A stretch of DNA of 64,000 bases from Hexactinellida sp. DTS-2022 (GCA_028753945.1 JAPNXP010000003.1:5270001-5334000); one strand, 5' to 3'. Shown: positions 33,640 to 46,060, counted from the first letter of the stretch. The notes: generated by a model not told the origin, from the letters alone. Translations and numbers: made by a program.

Positions 33640-33865
33640 ACACAAGGCAGAATATAATATATTGGAATTCGTTATAAAGATCCGCTAATCTGGAAAAATT
33701 ATTGAAATATTATCTATTTATCATTCTCAGTCAAATTTACATCAATTCATTAGTGATATATCAAAATCCTCAGCAATTTCACGGATATTCTATAATAGTA
33801 CGGGATTTCAATGTTAATCTACTAAGAGAACCTGATAAAAGAACATTATTTGGATTAAAAATTGT
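33640..33865 (+). pseudogene. Endonuclease (EEP) C-terminal fragment, first copy
   Basis: VRDFNVNLLREPDK reads as the D-x-N motif of an endonuclease/exonuclease/phosphatase domain. The DNA from 33645 to 33860 matches 45565-45805, so this is a second copy of the Helentron endonuclease tail, directly abutting the helicase fragment. Confidence 0.7.
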
Positions 33866-33887
33866 GTTTATAATCAGGCTTGCCGTG

Positions 33888-33983
33888 GATATGGATATCC
33901 ATGATATCCATGGATGGATATCCATGATATCCATGGATGGATATCGAATTTTTCTCATATCCATGGATATTGTGGATATCCAT
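33888..33983. repeat. GATATCCATG palindromic repeat tract
   Basis: Overlapping GGATATCCATGATATCCATG units, each palindromic, fill the tract. Confidence 0.75.
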
Positions 33984-34317
33984 TTCAAAATTGAACTTCG
34001 AAAAATATTTCAAACTAGTGTTCTAAAAAAATGAGTGTGAAAATTAAGTAGCCTTTTGTTTCTTTTTGTCCTGCCCCCAATTGGTTTACTCGCCTTTATT
34101 GACTTGAATTAATCTTTTACACGGCAGATTTCTTTCATCTAATCAAATTATTTACTAGCCTTAATTTTTTTTTGTCACTCCTGAATATTTTTACTTGCCC
34201 TGATTTTTATTTTTGTCTTTTTCGTTAATCTTACTAGCTCTACTATTTAGCTCATGAATTAACCATAGACATAGACTACTTTAATAAAGGACTGTAGGCT
34301 GCCAGTTGTGTCTTATT

Positions 34318-34545
34318 GATATCTCGTAATCCGCTAATGCTAGAAACAGGAAATGATTATTGTCGTATAAGAAGTCATATTTTGGAAGTCCAACCTCCAA
34401 CGGTCATATTGCCTAATCTCAAATATTTGTGGAATGTGAGTTTTGCGGTTTTAATACCTTTCCATATATGGTAATAATCTCAAATTCTCGACTTCAATTA
34501 GAGTTAAGAAATGTATTATTGTCGAATAGGAAGTCACATGTAAGG
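34318..34545. repeat. Decayed arm of the 24-kb foldback element
   Basis: TCTCGTAATCCGCTAATGC, AAGTCATATTTTGG and CCATATATGGTAAT occur in the same order as in the left arm at 24224-24375, with substitutions and a short insertion. Confidence 0.7.
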
Positions 34546-34914
34546 AAGATATTGGCATTTTGACTATCACTAACTAGCAGTGCTCGACAAATTAGGTGGC
34601 TTGTTGCCGTTAGCCACCAAAAATCTTTCTTAAGCCACCAAATTTTGCCTTTGGAGGCTTAACTACTAACTAATCCACCATAATTGTGGAGATTATTTGA
34701 CCTTGTGTAGATTATATTTTTGTTATAAATTAATTAATATTAGTGTTGTTCTACGGCATCAGAAGTTTGTTAAGCCACCATTGGTTTGTTAAACCACCAT
34801 TGGTTTGTTAAACCAGCCATTGTTTACCGATTTAAATCGGTAGGAGGTCCAACTGGCTCCTTTCCACCTTTTACACAGTCGCCCAAACACATTCAAAATG
34901 TGATTCACGCACAA
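34546..34914. other. AT-rich DNA with repeated GCCACCA words
   Basis: TTAAGCCACCA and TGGTTTGTTAAACCACCATT recur several times (34600-34825). Nothing coding recognised. Confidence 0.4.
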
Positions 34915-36235
34915 AGATTATATAACTATACACAAGAGCCAAGGAGATACCTATGAGTCATAGGCGTCGTTGCAGGGGGGGCGGGGGGGCCTGCCCCCCC
35001 CGGAAAAATGTCGGGGGGGGCAGCATAGGTCTCGCCCCCCCCAGATTTCGCATACATGGCAACCTATTTGAGTCATATTCCTGTACAGGGCTCCAATTTC
35101 CCCCTGTACATTGGCCAAAATCCCTGTACATCTCCCCAAAATTTCTCGCTCGCTGCGCTCGCTCGTCCAAGGAATTCCCTTACACTTACATTGCTAAATT
35201 AGTACTTGGAAAGGAGAAAGCATTGAATTATATATTGTACAGGGAATCCCTGTACGCTTGAATACATATATATATATATATAAACCAGTTGTGCCTTTAT
35301 GTGGTCAATGCAGAATGCTTGGCAGAATATACTATTATCACTGTAGACATTTTTAGGCATTATTTGACACATAATTAGTAAATTATAAATCCCTGTACAA
35401 ATTAAATATATCCCTGTACGCCTGTACAGAACCGCCAAAATGTTTAAATCCCTGTACTGTACAGGGAATCCCTGTACGGTTGGCAGGTATGATTTCGTCC
35501 CCTAAGCTGGCGTTTGTCTAGAAAATTAGTTGAAACAGTGGAGGATAACAGGTTTTTAATTTGCCCCAAAATTTCAAGTTGCATAAAGCTTTCTCAGTAA
35601 ATTTACATCTCACTAACGTTATTTATTTAAAAATTATGTGTGATTTTTGCGTATTAATTGCAAAATAACATAAATGTCTTTTAAATGTTTTCTGGCTGCC
35701 CCCCCCAGATTATCAGAAAAATTGGAAAGTTCGACGCCTATGCTATGAGTGTAAAGTTGTACACGTCTTATAAGGAGTAAAATGCTCTTTCATGGCTCTT
35801 TATACAGCTCTTAGTAGAGCCAAGACTACTAGTGGTTTATTTATTGATGGAAACTTGAGATTGCCTGGTCAATTATCTGTTAAAGACCCTGTGGGTCGAG
35901 AACTTATAAAACTTAGAGGAAAGTGCGCTATTACGTGGTCTATCCCTACCACTAGTCTAGACATTTGTCTGTTTAACATTTGATCATTGAATAAACACTG
36001 GAGAGATATAGCTAGCGATCCCCTATTAAATCAGTGTGCTACCTTAATATTACAAGAAACAATGACAATTGAATCTGACGCTATCAACATTGCAGGTTAC
36101 TCTCTAATTGCCAGAATTGATGCTAATCAACGCATACAAGGTAGTGGCTCGCATGTTTACTGTAGGAAACAACGACAAGGCGGGATAAAAGGACTTGATA
36201 GAAAAAATAAATTATTAAGAAAAAAAAATAGGTAA
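34915..36235 (+). pseudogene. Helentron helicase C-terminus joined to endonuclease N-terminus, split by a MITE
   Basis: TIHKSQGDTYE (34924-34957) is the helicase motif before the C-terminal domain. It continues, after the 784-base insertion and one 8-bp duplicate are discounted, as CKVVHVL and then ALYTALSRAKTTSGLFIDG (35794-35850). A Pro-rich linker leads past one stop to SLNKHWRDIA and LILQET, an EEP-nuclease beginning (35985-36065). Fusion of a PIF1-like helicase to an EEP nuclease marks the Helentron (Helitron2) group. The frame then runs out into the minisatellite. Confidence 0.78.
34959..35742. mobile_element. hAT-type element inserted in the Helentron helicase
   Basis: Perfect 8-bp duplication CTATGAGT on both sides (34951-34958 and 35743-35750). 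Ends are CATAGGCGTCG and CGACGCCTATG, exact inverted repeats, with G-runs and C-runs inside each end. The interior repeats CCCTGTACA/TGTACAGGG words. Smaller members of the family lie at 54370-54520 and 58900-59026. Confidence 0.88.
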
Positions 36236-36330
36236 GGAAAGGAATAAATGAATAAATGAATGATAAAAAAGAATCAGAAAGAGTAATGGAAAGTAAGAAT
36301 TAGTGAAACTGGACAGGCAAAACTAAGTAA

Positions 36331-39300
36331 GTCCTTTCATCCCGTTCAAGTCCTTTCATCCCGTTCAAGTCCTTTCATCCCGTTCAAGTCCATTCGTCCC
36401 TTTCAAGTCCATTCGTCCCGTTCAGGTCCATTGGTCCCGTTCATGTCCATTGGTCCCTTTCAAGTCCATTCGTCCCGTTCAAGTCCATTAGTCCCGTTCA
36501 AGTCCATTCGTCCCTTTCAAGTCCATTGGTCCCGTTCAGGTCAATTCGTCCTGTCAAGTCCATTCGTCCCGTGAAAGTCCACTAGTCCCGTTCAAGTCCA
36601 TTCGCCCCGTTCAGGTCCATTCGTCCCTTTCAAGTCCATTCGTCCCTTTCAAGTCCATTAGTCCCGTTCAAGTCCATTCGTCCCTTTCAAGTCCATTCGG
36701 CCCGTTCAAGTCCATTAGTCCCGTTCAAGTCCATTCGTCCCGTTCAAGTCCATTAGTCCCGTTCAAGTCCATTCGTCCCGATCAAGTCCATTCGTCCCGA
36801 TCAAGTCCATTCGTCCCTTTCAAGTCCATTCGTCCCATTCAGGTCCATTGGTCCCGTTCAAGTCCATTAGTCCCGTTCAAGTCCATTCGTCCCTTTCAAG
36901 TCCATTCGGCCCGTTCAAGTCCATTCGTCCCTTTCAAGTCCATTCGTCCCGTTCAGGTCCATTGGTCCCGTTCATGTCCATTGGTCCCTTTCAAGTCCAT
37001 TCGTCCCGTTCAAGTCCATTAGTCCCGTTCAAGTCCATTCGTCCCTTTCAAGTCCATTGGTCCCGTTCAGGTCCATTCGTCCCTTTCAAGTCCATTCGTC
37101 CCGTTCAAGTCCATTAGTCCCGTTCAAGTCCATTCGTCCCTTTCAAGTCCATTCGGCCCGTTCAAGTCCATTAGTCCCGTTCAAGTCCATTCGTCCCGAT
37201 CAAGTCCATTCGGCCCGTTCAAGTCCATTAGTCCCGTTCAAGTCCATTCGTCCCGATCAAGTCCATTCGTCCCTTTCAAGTCCATTCGTCCCATTCAGGT
37301 CCATTGGTCCCGTTCATGTCCATTGGTCCCTTTCAAGTCCATTCGTCCCTTTCAAGTCCATTAGTCCCGTTCAAGTCCATTCGTCCCTTTCAAGTCCATT
37401 CGTCCCGTTCATGTCCATTGGTCCCGTTCAAGTCCATTCGTCCCTTTCAAGTCCATTGGTCCCGTTCAAGTCCATTCGTCCCTTTCAAGTCCATTCGGCC
37501 CTTTCAAGTCCATTCGTCCCGTTCAAGTCCATTAGTCCCGTTCAAGTCCATTCGCCCCGTTCAGGTCCATTCGTCCCTTTCAAGTCCATTCGTCCCGTTC
37601 AAGTCCATTAGTCCCGTTCAAGTCCATTCGTCCCTTTCAAGTCCATTAGTCCCGTTCAAGTCCATTCGTCCCTTTCAAGTCCATTCGTCCCGTTCATGTC
37701 CATTGGTCCCGTTCAAGTCCATTCGTCCCTTTCAAGTCCATTGGTCCCGTTCAAGTCCATTCGTCCCTTTCAAGTCCATTCGGCCCTTTCAAGTCCATTC
37801 GTCCCGTTCATGTCCATTGGTCCCGTTCAAGTCCATTCGTCCCTTTCAAGTCCATTCCGCCCTTTCAAGTCCATTCGTCCCGTTCAAGTCCATTAGTCCC
37901 GTTCAAGTCCATTCGCCCCGTTCAGGTCCATTCGTCCCTTTCAAGTCCATTCGTCCCGTTCAAGTCCATTCGTCCCTTTCAAGTCCATTCGGCCCGTTCA
38001 AGTCCATTCGTCCCGTTCAAGTCCATTAGTCCCGTTCAAGTCCATTCGCCCCGTTCAGGTCCATTCGTCCCTTTCAAGTCCATTCGTCCCGTTCAAGTCC
38101 ATTAGTCCCGTTCAAGTCCATTCGTCCCTTTCAAGTCCATTCGGCCCGTTCAAGTCCATTCGTCCCGTTCAAGTCCATTAGTCCCGTTCAAGTCCATTCG
38201 CCCCGTTCAGGTCCATTCGTCCCTTTCAAGTCCATTCGGCCCGTTCAAGTCCATTAGTCCCGTTCAAGTCCATTCGTCCCGATCAAGTCCATTCGGCCCG
38301 TTCAAGTCCATTAGTCCCGTTCAAGTCCATTCGTCCCGATCAAGTCCATTCGTCCCATTCAGGTCCATTGGTCCCGTTCATGTCCATTGGTCCCTTTCAA
38401 GTCCATTCGTCCCTTTCAAGTCCATTAGTCCCGTTCAAGTCCATTCGTCCCTTTCAAGTCCATTCGTCCCGTTCATGTCCATTGGTCCCGTTCAAGTCCA
38501 TTCGTCCCTTTCAAGTCCATTGGTCCCGTTCAAGTCCATTCGTCCCTTTCAAGTCCATTCGGCCCTTTCAAGTCCATTCGTCCCGTTCAAGTCCATTAGT
38601 CCCGTTCAAGTCCATTCGCCCCGTTCAGGTCCATTCGTCCCTTTCAAGTCCATTCGTCCCGTTCAAGTCCATTAGTCCCGTTCAAGTCCATTCGTCCCTT
38701 TCAAGTCCATTCGGCCCGTTCAAGTCCATTCGTCCCGTTCAAGTCCATTAGTCCCGTTCAAGTCCATTCGCCCCGTTCAGGTCCATTCGTCCCTTTCAAG
38801 TCCATTCGTCCCGTTCAAGTCCATTAGTCCCGTTCAAGTCCATTCGTCCCTTTCATGTCCATTGGTCCCGTTCAAGTCCATTCGTCCCTTTCAAGTCCAT
38901 TCGGCCCTTTCAAGTCCATTCGTCCCGTTCAAGTCCATTAGTCCCGTTCAAGTCCATTCGCCCCGTTCAGGTCCATTCGTCCCTTTCAAGTCCATTCGTC
39001 CCGTTCAAGTCCATTAGTCCCGTTCAAGTCCATTCGTCCCTTTCAAGTCCATTCGGCCCGTTCAAGTCCATTAGTCCCGTTCAAGTCCATTCGTCCCGAT
39101 CAAGTCCATTCGTCCCTTTCAAGTCCATTCGTCCCATTCAGGTCCATTGGTCCCGTTCATGTCCATTGGTCCCTTTCAAGTCCATTCGTCCCTTTCAAGT
39201 CCATTAGTCCCGTTCAAGTCCATTCGTCCCTTTCAAGTCCATTCGTCCCGTTCAAGTCCATTAGTCCCGTTCAAGTCCATTCGTCCCTTTCAAGTCCATT

Positions 39301-39706
39301 CGGCCCGTTCAAGTCCATTAGTCCCGTTCAAGTCCATTCGTCCCGATCAAGTCCATTCGTCCCTTTCAAGTCCATTCGTCCCATTCAGGTCCATTGGTCC
39401 CGTTCATGTCCATTGGTCCCTTTCAAGTCCATTCGTCCCTTTCAAGTCCATTAGTCCCGTTCAAGTCCATTCGTCCCTTTCAAGTCCATTCGTCCCGTTC
39501 ATGTCCATTGGTCCCGTTCAAGTCCATTCGTCCCTTTCAAGTCCATTCCGCCCTTTCAAGTCCATTCGTCCCGTTCAAGTCCATTAGTCCCGTTCAAGTC
39601 CATTCGCCCCGTTCAGGTCCATTCGTCCCTTTCAAGTCCATTCGTCCCGTTCAAGTCCATTCGTCCCTTTCAAGTCCATTCGTCCCGTTCAAGTCCATTC
39701 GTCCCT
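36331..39706. repeat. 19-bp minisatellite, array 1 (~178 copies)
   Basis: The unit is GTTCAAGTCCATTCGTCCC with variants at a few positions (CGTT/CTTT/CGAT, TTCG/TTAG/TTGG, AAG/AGG/ATG). Variants recur in the same order over several hundred bases, showing higher-order duplication. Because 19 is not a multiple of 3 and the unit has no stop on this strand, long open frames of 19-residue repeats arise in every plus frame; I do not treat them as genes. Confidence 0.95.
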
Positions 39707-40223
39707 TTTTTCTATTTATCCCATTACTAGATTGTATTTTATTATTTCAAATTTAATTTAATCTCATATACTCTCTTCACACACTCGCACATTTTTATTT
39801 CAATTCTGCTACGGAATTCTTGAATTTACACTTGTAACTTTTCCATTTCTTCTTCTCTGTTTTCTTGTTTCTGCCTCTTTTCCTAAAATTGATGATTTTC
39901 GAAATTTCTTTTAAATCCTATTATTTGTTATTTCCCCGATTGCCTCAAATGCTTTTTTTAGGTGACTCCCCCCTCCCATTTCTCTGTAATACTTGTCAGC
40001 TGTACTAGCGGGACAAATGAACGTGAAAGGGAAAATAACTTGAACTAGATTATAAGACTTAGCGGGACGAATTGCCTTGAAAGGTACAAATGGGCTGAGC
40101 GGGACAAATGAACGTGAAAGGGAAAATAACTTGAACTAGATTATAAGACTTAGCGGGACGAATTGCCTTGAAAGGTACAAGTGGACCTGAACGGGACGAA
40201 TGGACTTGAACAGGACGAATATA
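39707..40223. repeat. Spacer between the minisatellites with inverted monomers
   Basis: 39707-40000 is pyrimidine-rich without repeats. From ~40005 an ~88-base block (GCGGGACAAATGAACGTGAAA...GCCTTGAAAGGTACAA) is duplicated. It ends in GGGACGAATGGACTTGAAC, the reverse complement of the array 1 unit, immediately before array 2. Confidence 0.8.
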
Positions 40224-43200
40224 CCCGTTCAGGTCCCAATATCCCGGTCAGGTCCCAAAATCCCGTCAGGTCCCAAATCCCGTCAGGTCCCAATATCCCG
40301 TCAGGTCCAGATATCCCGTTCAGGTCCCAATATCCCGTTCAGGTCCCAATATCCCGTCAGGTCCAGATATCCCGTTCAGGTCCCAATATCCCGTTCAGGT
40401 CCCAATATCCCGTCAGGTCCCAATATCCCGTTCAGGTCCCAATATCCCGTTCAGGTCCCAATATCCCGTCAGGTCCAGATATCCCGTTCAGGTCCAGATA
40501 TCCCGTCAGGTCCTAATATCCCGGTCAGGTCCAGATATCCCGTTCAGGTCCCAATATCCCGTCAGGTCCAGATATCCCGTTCAGGTCCTAATATCCCGTC
40601 AGGTCCAGATATCCCGTTCAGGTCCCAATATCCCGTCAGGTCCAGATATCCCGTTCAGGTCCTAATATCCCGTCAGGTCCAGATATCCCGTTCAGGTCCC
40701 AATATCCCGTCAGGTCCAGATATCCCGTTCAGGTCCTAATATCCCGTCAGGTCCAGATATCCCGTTCAGGTCCCAAAATCCCGTCAGGTCCCAATATCCC
40801 GTCAGGTCCAGATATCCCGTTCAGGTCCTAATATCCCGTTAGGTCCAGATATCCCGGTCAGGTCCCAATATCCCGGTCAGGTCCAGATATCCCGGTCAGG
40901 TCCCAATATCCCATTTTGTTCTATCTGTCCTGTATTGATTATGTTATTCCCTTAGACCCGATTGTCTTATACCCCGTTCAGGTCCCAATATCCCGTCAGG
41001 TCCTAATATCCCGTCAGGTTCCAATATCCCGTCAGGTCCAGATATCCCGTTCAGGTCCCAATATCCCGTCAGGTCCAGATATCCCGTTCAGGTCCTAATA
41101 TCCCGTCAGGTCCAGATATCCCGTTCAGGTCCCAATATCCCGTCAGGTCCAGATATCCCGTTCAGGTCCTAATATCCCGTCAGGTCCAAATATCCCGTTC
41201 AGGTCCTAATATCCCGCAGGTCCAGATATCCCGTTCAGGTCCCAATATCCCGTCAGGTCCAGATATCCCGTTCAGGTCCTAATATCCCGTCAGGTCCAGA
41301 TATCCCGTTCAGGTCCCAATATCCCGTCAGGTCCAGATATCCCGTTCAGGTCCTAATATCCCGTTCAGGTCCCAATATCCCGTCAGGTCCAGATATCCCG
41401 TAAGTCCCAATATCCCGTTCAGGTCCAGATATCCCGTTCAGGTCCTAATATCCCGCAGGTCCAGATATCCCGTTCAGGTCCTAATATCCCGCAGGTCCAG
41501 ATATCCCGTTTTGTTCTATCTGTCCAGTATTGATTATGTTATTTCCTTAGACCCGATTGTCTTATACCCCGTTCAGGTCCAGATATCCCGTTCAGGTCCA
41601 GATATCCCGTCAGGTCCTAATATCCCGGTCAGGTCCAGATATCCCGTTCAGGTCCCAATATCCCGTCAGGTCCAGATATCCCGTCAGGTCCCAATATCCC
41701 GTTTTGTTCTATCTGTCCAGTATTGATTATGTTATTTCCTTAGACCCGATTGTCTTATACCCCGTTCAGGTCCAGATATCCCGTTCAGGTCCAGATATCC
41801 CGTCAGGTCCTAATATCCCGGTCAGGTCCAGATATCCCGTTCAGGTCCCAATATCCCGTCAGGTCCAGATATCCCGTTCAGGTCCTAATATCCCGTCAGG
41901 TCCAGATATCCCGTTCAGGTCCCAATATCCCGTCAGGTCCAGATATCCCGTTCAGGTCCTAATATCCCGCAGGTCCCAATATCCCGTTCAGGTCCTAATA
42001 TCCCGTCAGGTCCAGATATCCCGTTCAGGTCCCAATATCCCGTCAGGTCCAGATATCCCGTTCAGGTCCTAATATCCCGTCAGGTCCAGATATCCCGTTC
42101 AGGTCCCAAAATCCCGTCAGGTCCCAATATCCCGTCAGGTCCAGATATCCCGTTCAGGTCCTAATATCCCGTTAGGTCCAGATATCCCGGTCAGGTCCCA
42201 ATATCCCGGTCAGGTCCAGATATCCCGTCAGGTCCCAATATCCCGTTCAGGTCCCAATATCCCATTTTGTTCTATCTGTCCTGTATTGATTATGTTATTC
42301 CCTTAGACCCGATTGTCTTATACCCCGTTCAGGTCCCAATATCCCGTTCAGGTCCCAATATCCCGTCAGGTTCCAATATCCCGTTCAGGTCCCAATATCC
42401 CGTTCAGGTCCCAATATCCCGTTCAGGTCCCAATATCCCGGTCAGGTCCAGATATCCCGTTTTGTTCTATCTGTCCAGTATTGATTATGATATTTCCTTA
42501 GACCCGATTGTCTTATACCCCGTTCAGGTCCCAATATCCCGTCAGGTCCCAATATCCCATTTTGTTCTATCTGTCCTGTATTGATTATGTTATTCCCTTA
42601 GACCCGATTGTCTTATACCCCGTTCAGGTCCAGATATCCCGTCAGGTCCCAATATCCCGTTCAGGTCCCAATATCCCGGTCAGGTCCAGATATCCCGTTT
42701 TGTTCTATCTGTCCAGTATTGATTATGTTATTTCCTTAGACCCGATTGTCTTATACCCCGTTCAGGTCCCAATATCCCGTCAGGTCCCAATATCCCGTCA
42801 GGTCCAGATATCCCGTTCAGGTCCCAATATCCCGGTCAGGTCCAGATATCCCGTTTTGTTCTATCTGTCCAGTATTGATTATGTTATTTAAACTTATTTC
42901 CTTAGACCCGATTGTCTTATACCCCGTTCAGGTCCAGATATCCCGTTCAAGTCCCAATATCCCGTCAGGTCCAGATATCCCGTTTTGTTCTATCTGTCCA
43001 GTATTGATTATGTTATTTAAACTTATTTCCTTAGACCCGATTGTCTTATACCCCGTTCAGGTCCAGATATCCCGGTCAGGTCCCAATATCCCGTCAGGTC
43101 CAGATATCCCGTTCAGGTCCCAAAATCCCGTCAGGTCCAGATATCCCGTAAGTCCCAATATCCCGTTCAGGTCCCAAAATCCCGTCAGGTCCAGTTATCC

Positions 43201-45330
43201 CGTTCAGGTCCCAAAATCCCGTCAGGTCCCAATATCCCGTCAGGTCCAGATATCCCGTTTTGTTCTATCTGTCCTGTATTGATTATGTTATTTCCTTAGA
43301 CCCGATTGTCTTATACCCCGTTCAGGTCCCAATATCCCGTCAGGTCCCAATATCCCGTCAGGTCCAGATATCCCGTTCAGGTCCAGATATCCCGTTCAGG
43401 TCCCAATATCCCGGTCAGGTCCAGATATCCCGTTTTGTTCTATCTGTCCAGTATTGATTATGTTATTTCCTTAGACCCGATTGTCTTATACCCCGTTCAG
43501 GTCCCAATATCCCGTCAGGTCCCAATATCCCGTCAGGTCCAGATATCCCGTTCAGGTCCCAATATCCCGGTCAGGTCCAGATATCCCGTTTTGTTCTATC
43601 TGTCCAGTATTGATTATGTTATTTAAACTTATTTCCTTAGACCCGATTGTCTTATACCCCGTTCAGGTCCAGATATCCCGGTCAGGTCCCAATATCCCGT
43701 CAGGTCCAGATATCCCGTTTTGTTCTATCTGTCCAGTATTGATTATGTTATTTAAACTTATTTCCTTAGACCCGATTGTCTTATACCCCGTTCAGGTCCA
43801 GATATCCCGGTCAGGTCCCAATATCCCGTCAGGTCCAGATATCCCGTCAGGTCCCAATATCCCGGTCAGGTCCCAATATCCCGTCAGGTCCAGATATCCC
43901 GTAAGTCCCAATATCCCGTTCAGGTCCCAAAATCCCGTCAGGTCCAGATATCCCGGTCAGGTCCCAAAATCCCGTCAGGTCCCAATATCCCGTCAGGTCC
44001 CAATATCCCGTTCAGGTCCCAATATCCCGTCAGGTCCAGATATCCCGTAAGTCCCAATATCCCGTTCAGGTCCCAAAATCCCGTCAGGTCCAGTTATCCC
44101 GTTCAGGTCCCAAAATCCCGTCAGGTCCCAATATCCCGTCAGGTCCAGATATCCCGTTTTGTTCTATCTGTCCTGTATTGATTATGTTATTTCCTTAGAC
44201 CCGATTGTCTTATACCCCGTTCAGGTCCCAATATCCCGTCAGGTCACAATATCCCGTCAGGTCCAGATATCCCGTCAGGTCCAGATATCCCGTTCAGGTC
44301 CCAATATCCCGGTCAGGTCCAGATATCCCGTTTTGTTCTATCTGTCCAGTATTGATTATGTTATTTCCTTAGACCCGATTGTCTTATACCCCGTTCAGGT
44401 CCAGATATCCCGGTCAGGTCCCAATATCCCGTCAGGTCCAGATATCCCGTCAGGTCCCAATATCCCGGTCAGGTCCCAATATCCCGTCAGGTCCAGATAT
44501 CCCGTAAGTCCCAATATCCCGTTCAGGTCCCAAAATCCCGTCAGGCCCAGATATCCCGTAAGTCCCAATATCCCGTTCAGGTCCCAAAATCCCGTCAGGT
44601 CCAGATATCCCGTTCAGGTCCCAAAATCCCGTCAGGTCCCAATATCCCGTTCAGGTCCCAATATCCCGTTCAGGTCCCAATATCCCGTCAGGTCCCAATA
44701 TCCCATTTTGTTCTATCTGTCCAGTATTGATTATGTTATTTCCTTAGACCCGATTGTCTTATACCCCGTTCAGGTCCAGATATCCCGGTCAGGTCCCAAT
44801 ATCCCGTCAGGTCCAGATATCCCGTCAGGTCCCAATATCCCGGTCAGGTCCCAATATCCCGTCAGGTCCAGATATCCCGTAAGTCCCAATATCCCGTTCA
44901 GGTCCCAAAATCCCGTCAGGTCCAGATATCCCGTTCAGGTCCCAAAATCCCGTCAGGTCCCAATATCCCATTTTGTTCTATCTGTCCTGTATTGATTATG
45001 TTATTCCCTTAGACCCGATTTTCTTATTCCCCGTTCAGGTCCAGATATCCCGTCAGGTCCAGATATCCCGTTCAGGTCCTAATGTCCCGTTAGGTCCAGA
45101 TATCCCGGTCAGGTCCCAATATCCCGGTCAGGTCCCAATATCCCGTCAGGTCCCAATATCCCGTCAGGTCCAGATATCCCGGTCAGGTCCCAATATCCCG
45201 TCAGGTCCAGATATCCCGGTCAGGTCCCAATATCCCGTCAGGTCCAGATATCCCGGTCAGGTCCCTATATCCCGTCAGGTCCAGATATCCCGGTCAGGTC
45301 CCAATATCCCGGTCAGGTCCTAATATCGCG
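40224..45330. repeat. 19-bp minisatellite, array 2, with higher-order spacer
   Basis: Units are CAGGTCCCAATATCCCGTT and CAGGTCCAGATATCCCGTT, with 18-bp forms lacking one T. They share GTTCA-R-GTCC and CCC with the array 1 unit. A unique segment of about 70 bases (TGTTCTATCTGTCC...GATTGTCTTATACCCC) interrupts the array 18 times, giving a higher-order structure; several of these have an added TTAAACTTA. Confidence 0.95.
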
Positions 45331-45539
45331 TTTTGTTCTATCTGTCCAGCTAGGGTTCAGTTATTCTCTTATGCCCTATTTTCTTATTCATTCTATATTA
45401 CCATTTTCAATTCATTTTAATTCATTCACTATTTAATTACTATTTCTTCCAAAAAATAGTGTGCAGTGCATTTTTAATCAAGTCCCAAAATCCCGTCTAG
45501 TCGATGTTTATAGTAGAAACCAATCATGTTGTGTGTTTT

Positions 45540-45868
45540 CAAATCAGTCGAACTGTTATTCAAAAGGCAGAATAGAATATATTGGAATTCGTTATACAGA
45601 TCCGTAATCAGGAAAAATTATTTAAATATTATCTATTTATCGTTCTCAGTCAGAAATACACCAATTCACAAGCGATATATCAAAATTATCAGCAATTTCA
45701 CGGATATTTCTATAATAGTACGGGATTTCAATGTTAATCTTCTAAGAGAACCTGATAAAAGTACATTAATTGGATTAAAAATTGTGTTTATAATAGACTT
45801 CATAATAAACCAACTTAATACAAACCTATGCAAGTTGTTAGATTGGGACTATAGGGCGTGTCGATAAT
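45540..45868 (+). pseudogene. Endonuclease (EEP) C-terminal fragment, second copy
   Basis: NTPIHKRYIKIISNFTDI then VRDFNVNLLREPDKSTLIGL and INQLNTNL read as the second half of the Helentron EEP nuclease. It lies on the far side of the minisatellites from the N-terminal half (ends ~36235), suggesting one element interrupted by array growth. Stops and frame changes remain. Confidence 0.72.
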
Positions 45869-46060
45869 AAAATATATTAAACACGTATCACCTTTGATCT
45901 GAGACTGGACTATTAGCGGTTATAATATCTCAGGGTGATAAGAAGTGCATTTGGAATGTTGCTAGTTTGACACTTGCTACCCAGTACCCTTATCCTAGAC
46001 ACGAGTAAGTGACAAGTCTTTAATTAAATATTCGACAATACGGAGAATATAACTAAGTAA

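Noticed and set aside
36848..39756. Long plus-strand frames of PFKSIRP/VQVH repeats as a repeat protein gene
   Set aside because: They follow from a stop-free 19-bp unit read in every frame; no start context, no unique ends, and frames change with each monomer indel.
40181..45323. Long plus-strand frames of SGPNIPSGPDIP / FRSQYPVRS repeats as collagen-like proteins
   Set aside because: Same cause: a stop-free 18/19-bp minisatellite. No signal peptide and no consistent reading frame.
36331..45330. CRISPR-like array
   Set aside because: Repeats are contiguous without unique spacers of uniform length, and the genome is eukaryotic.
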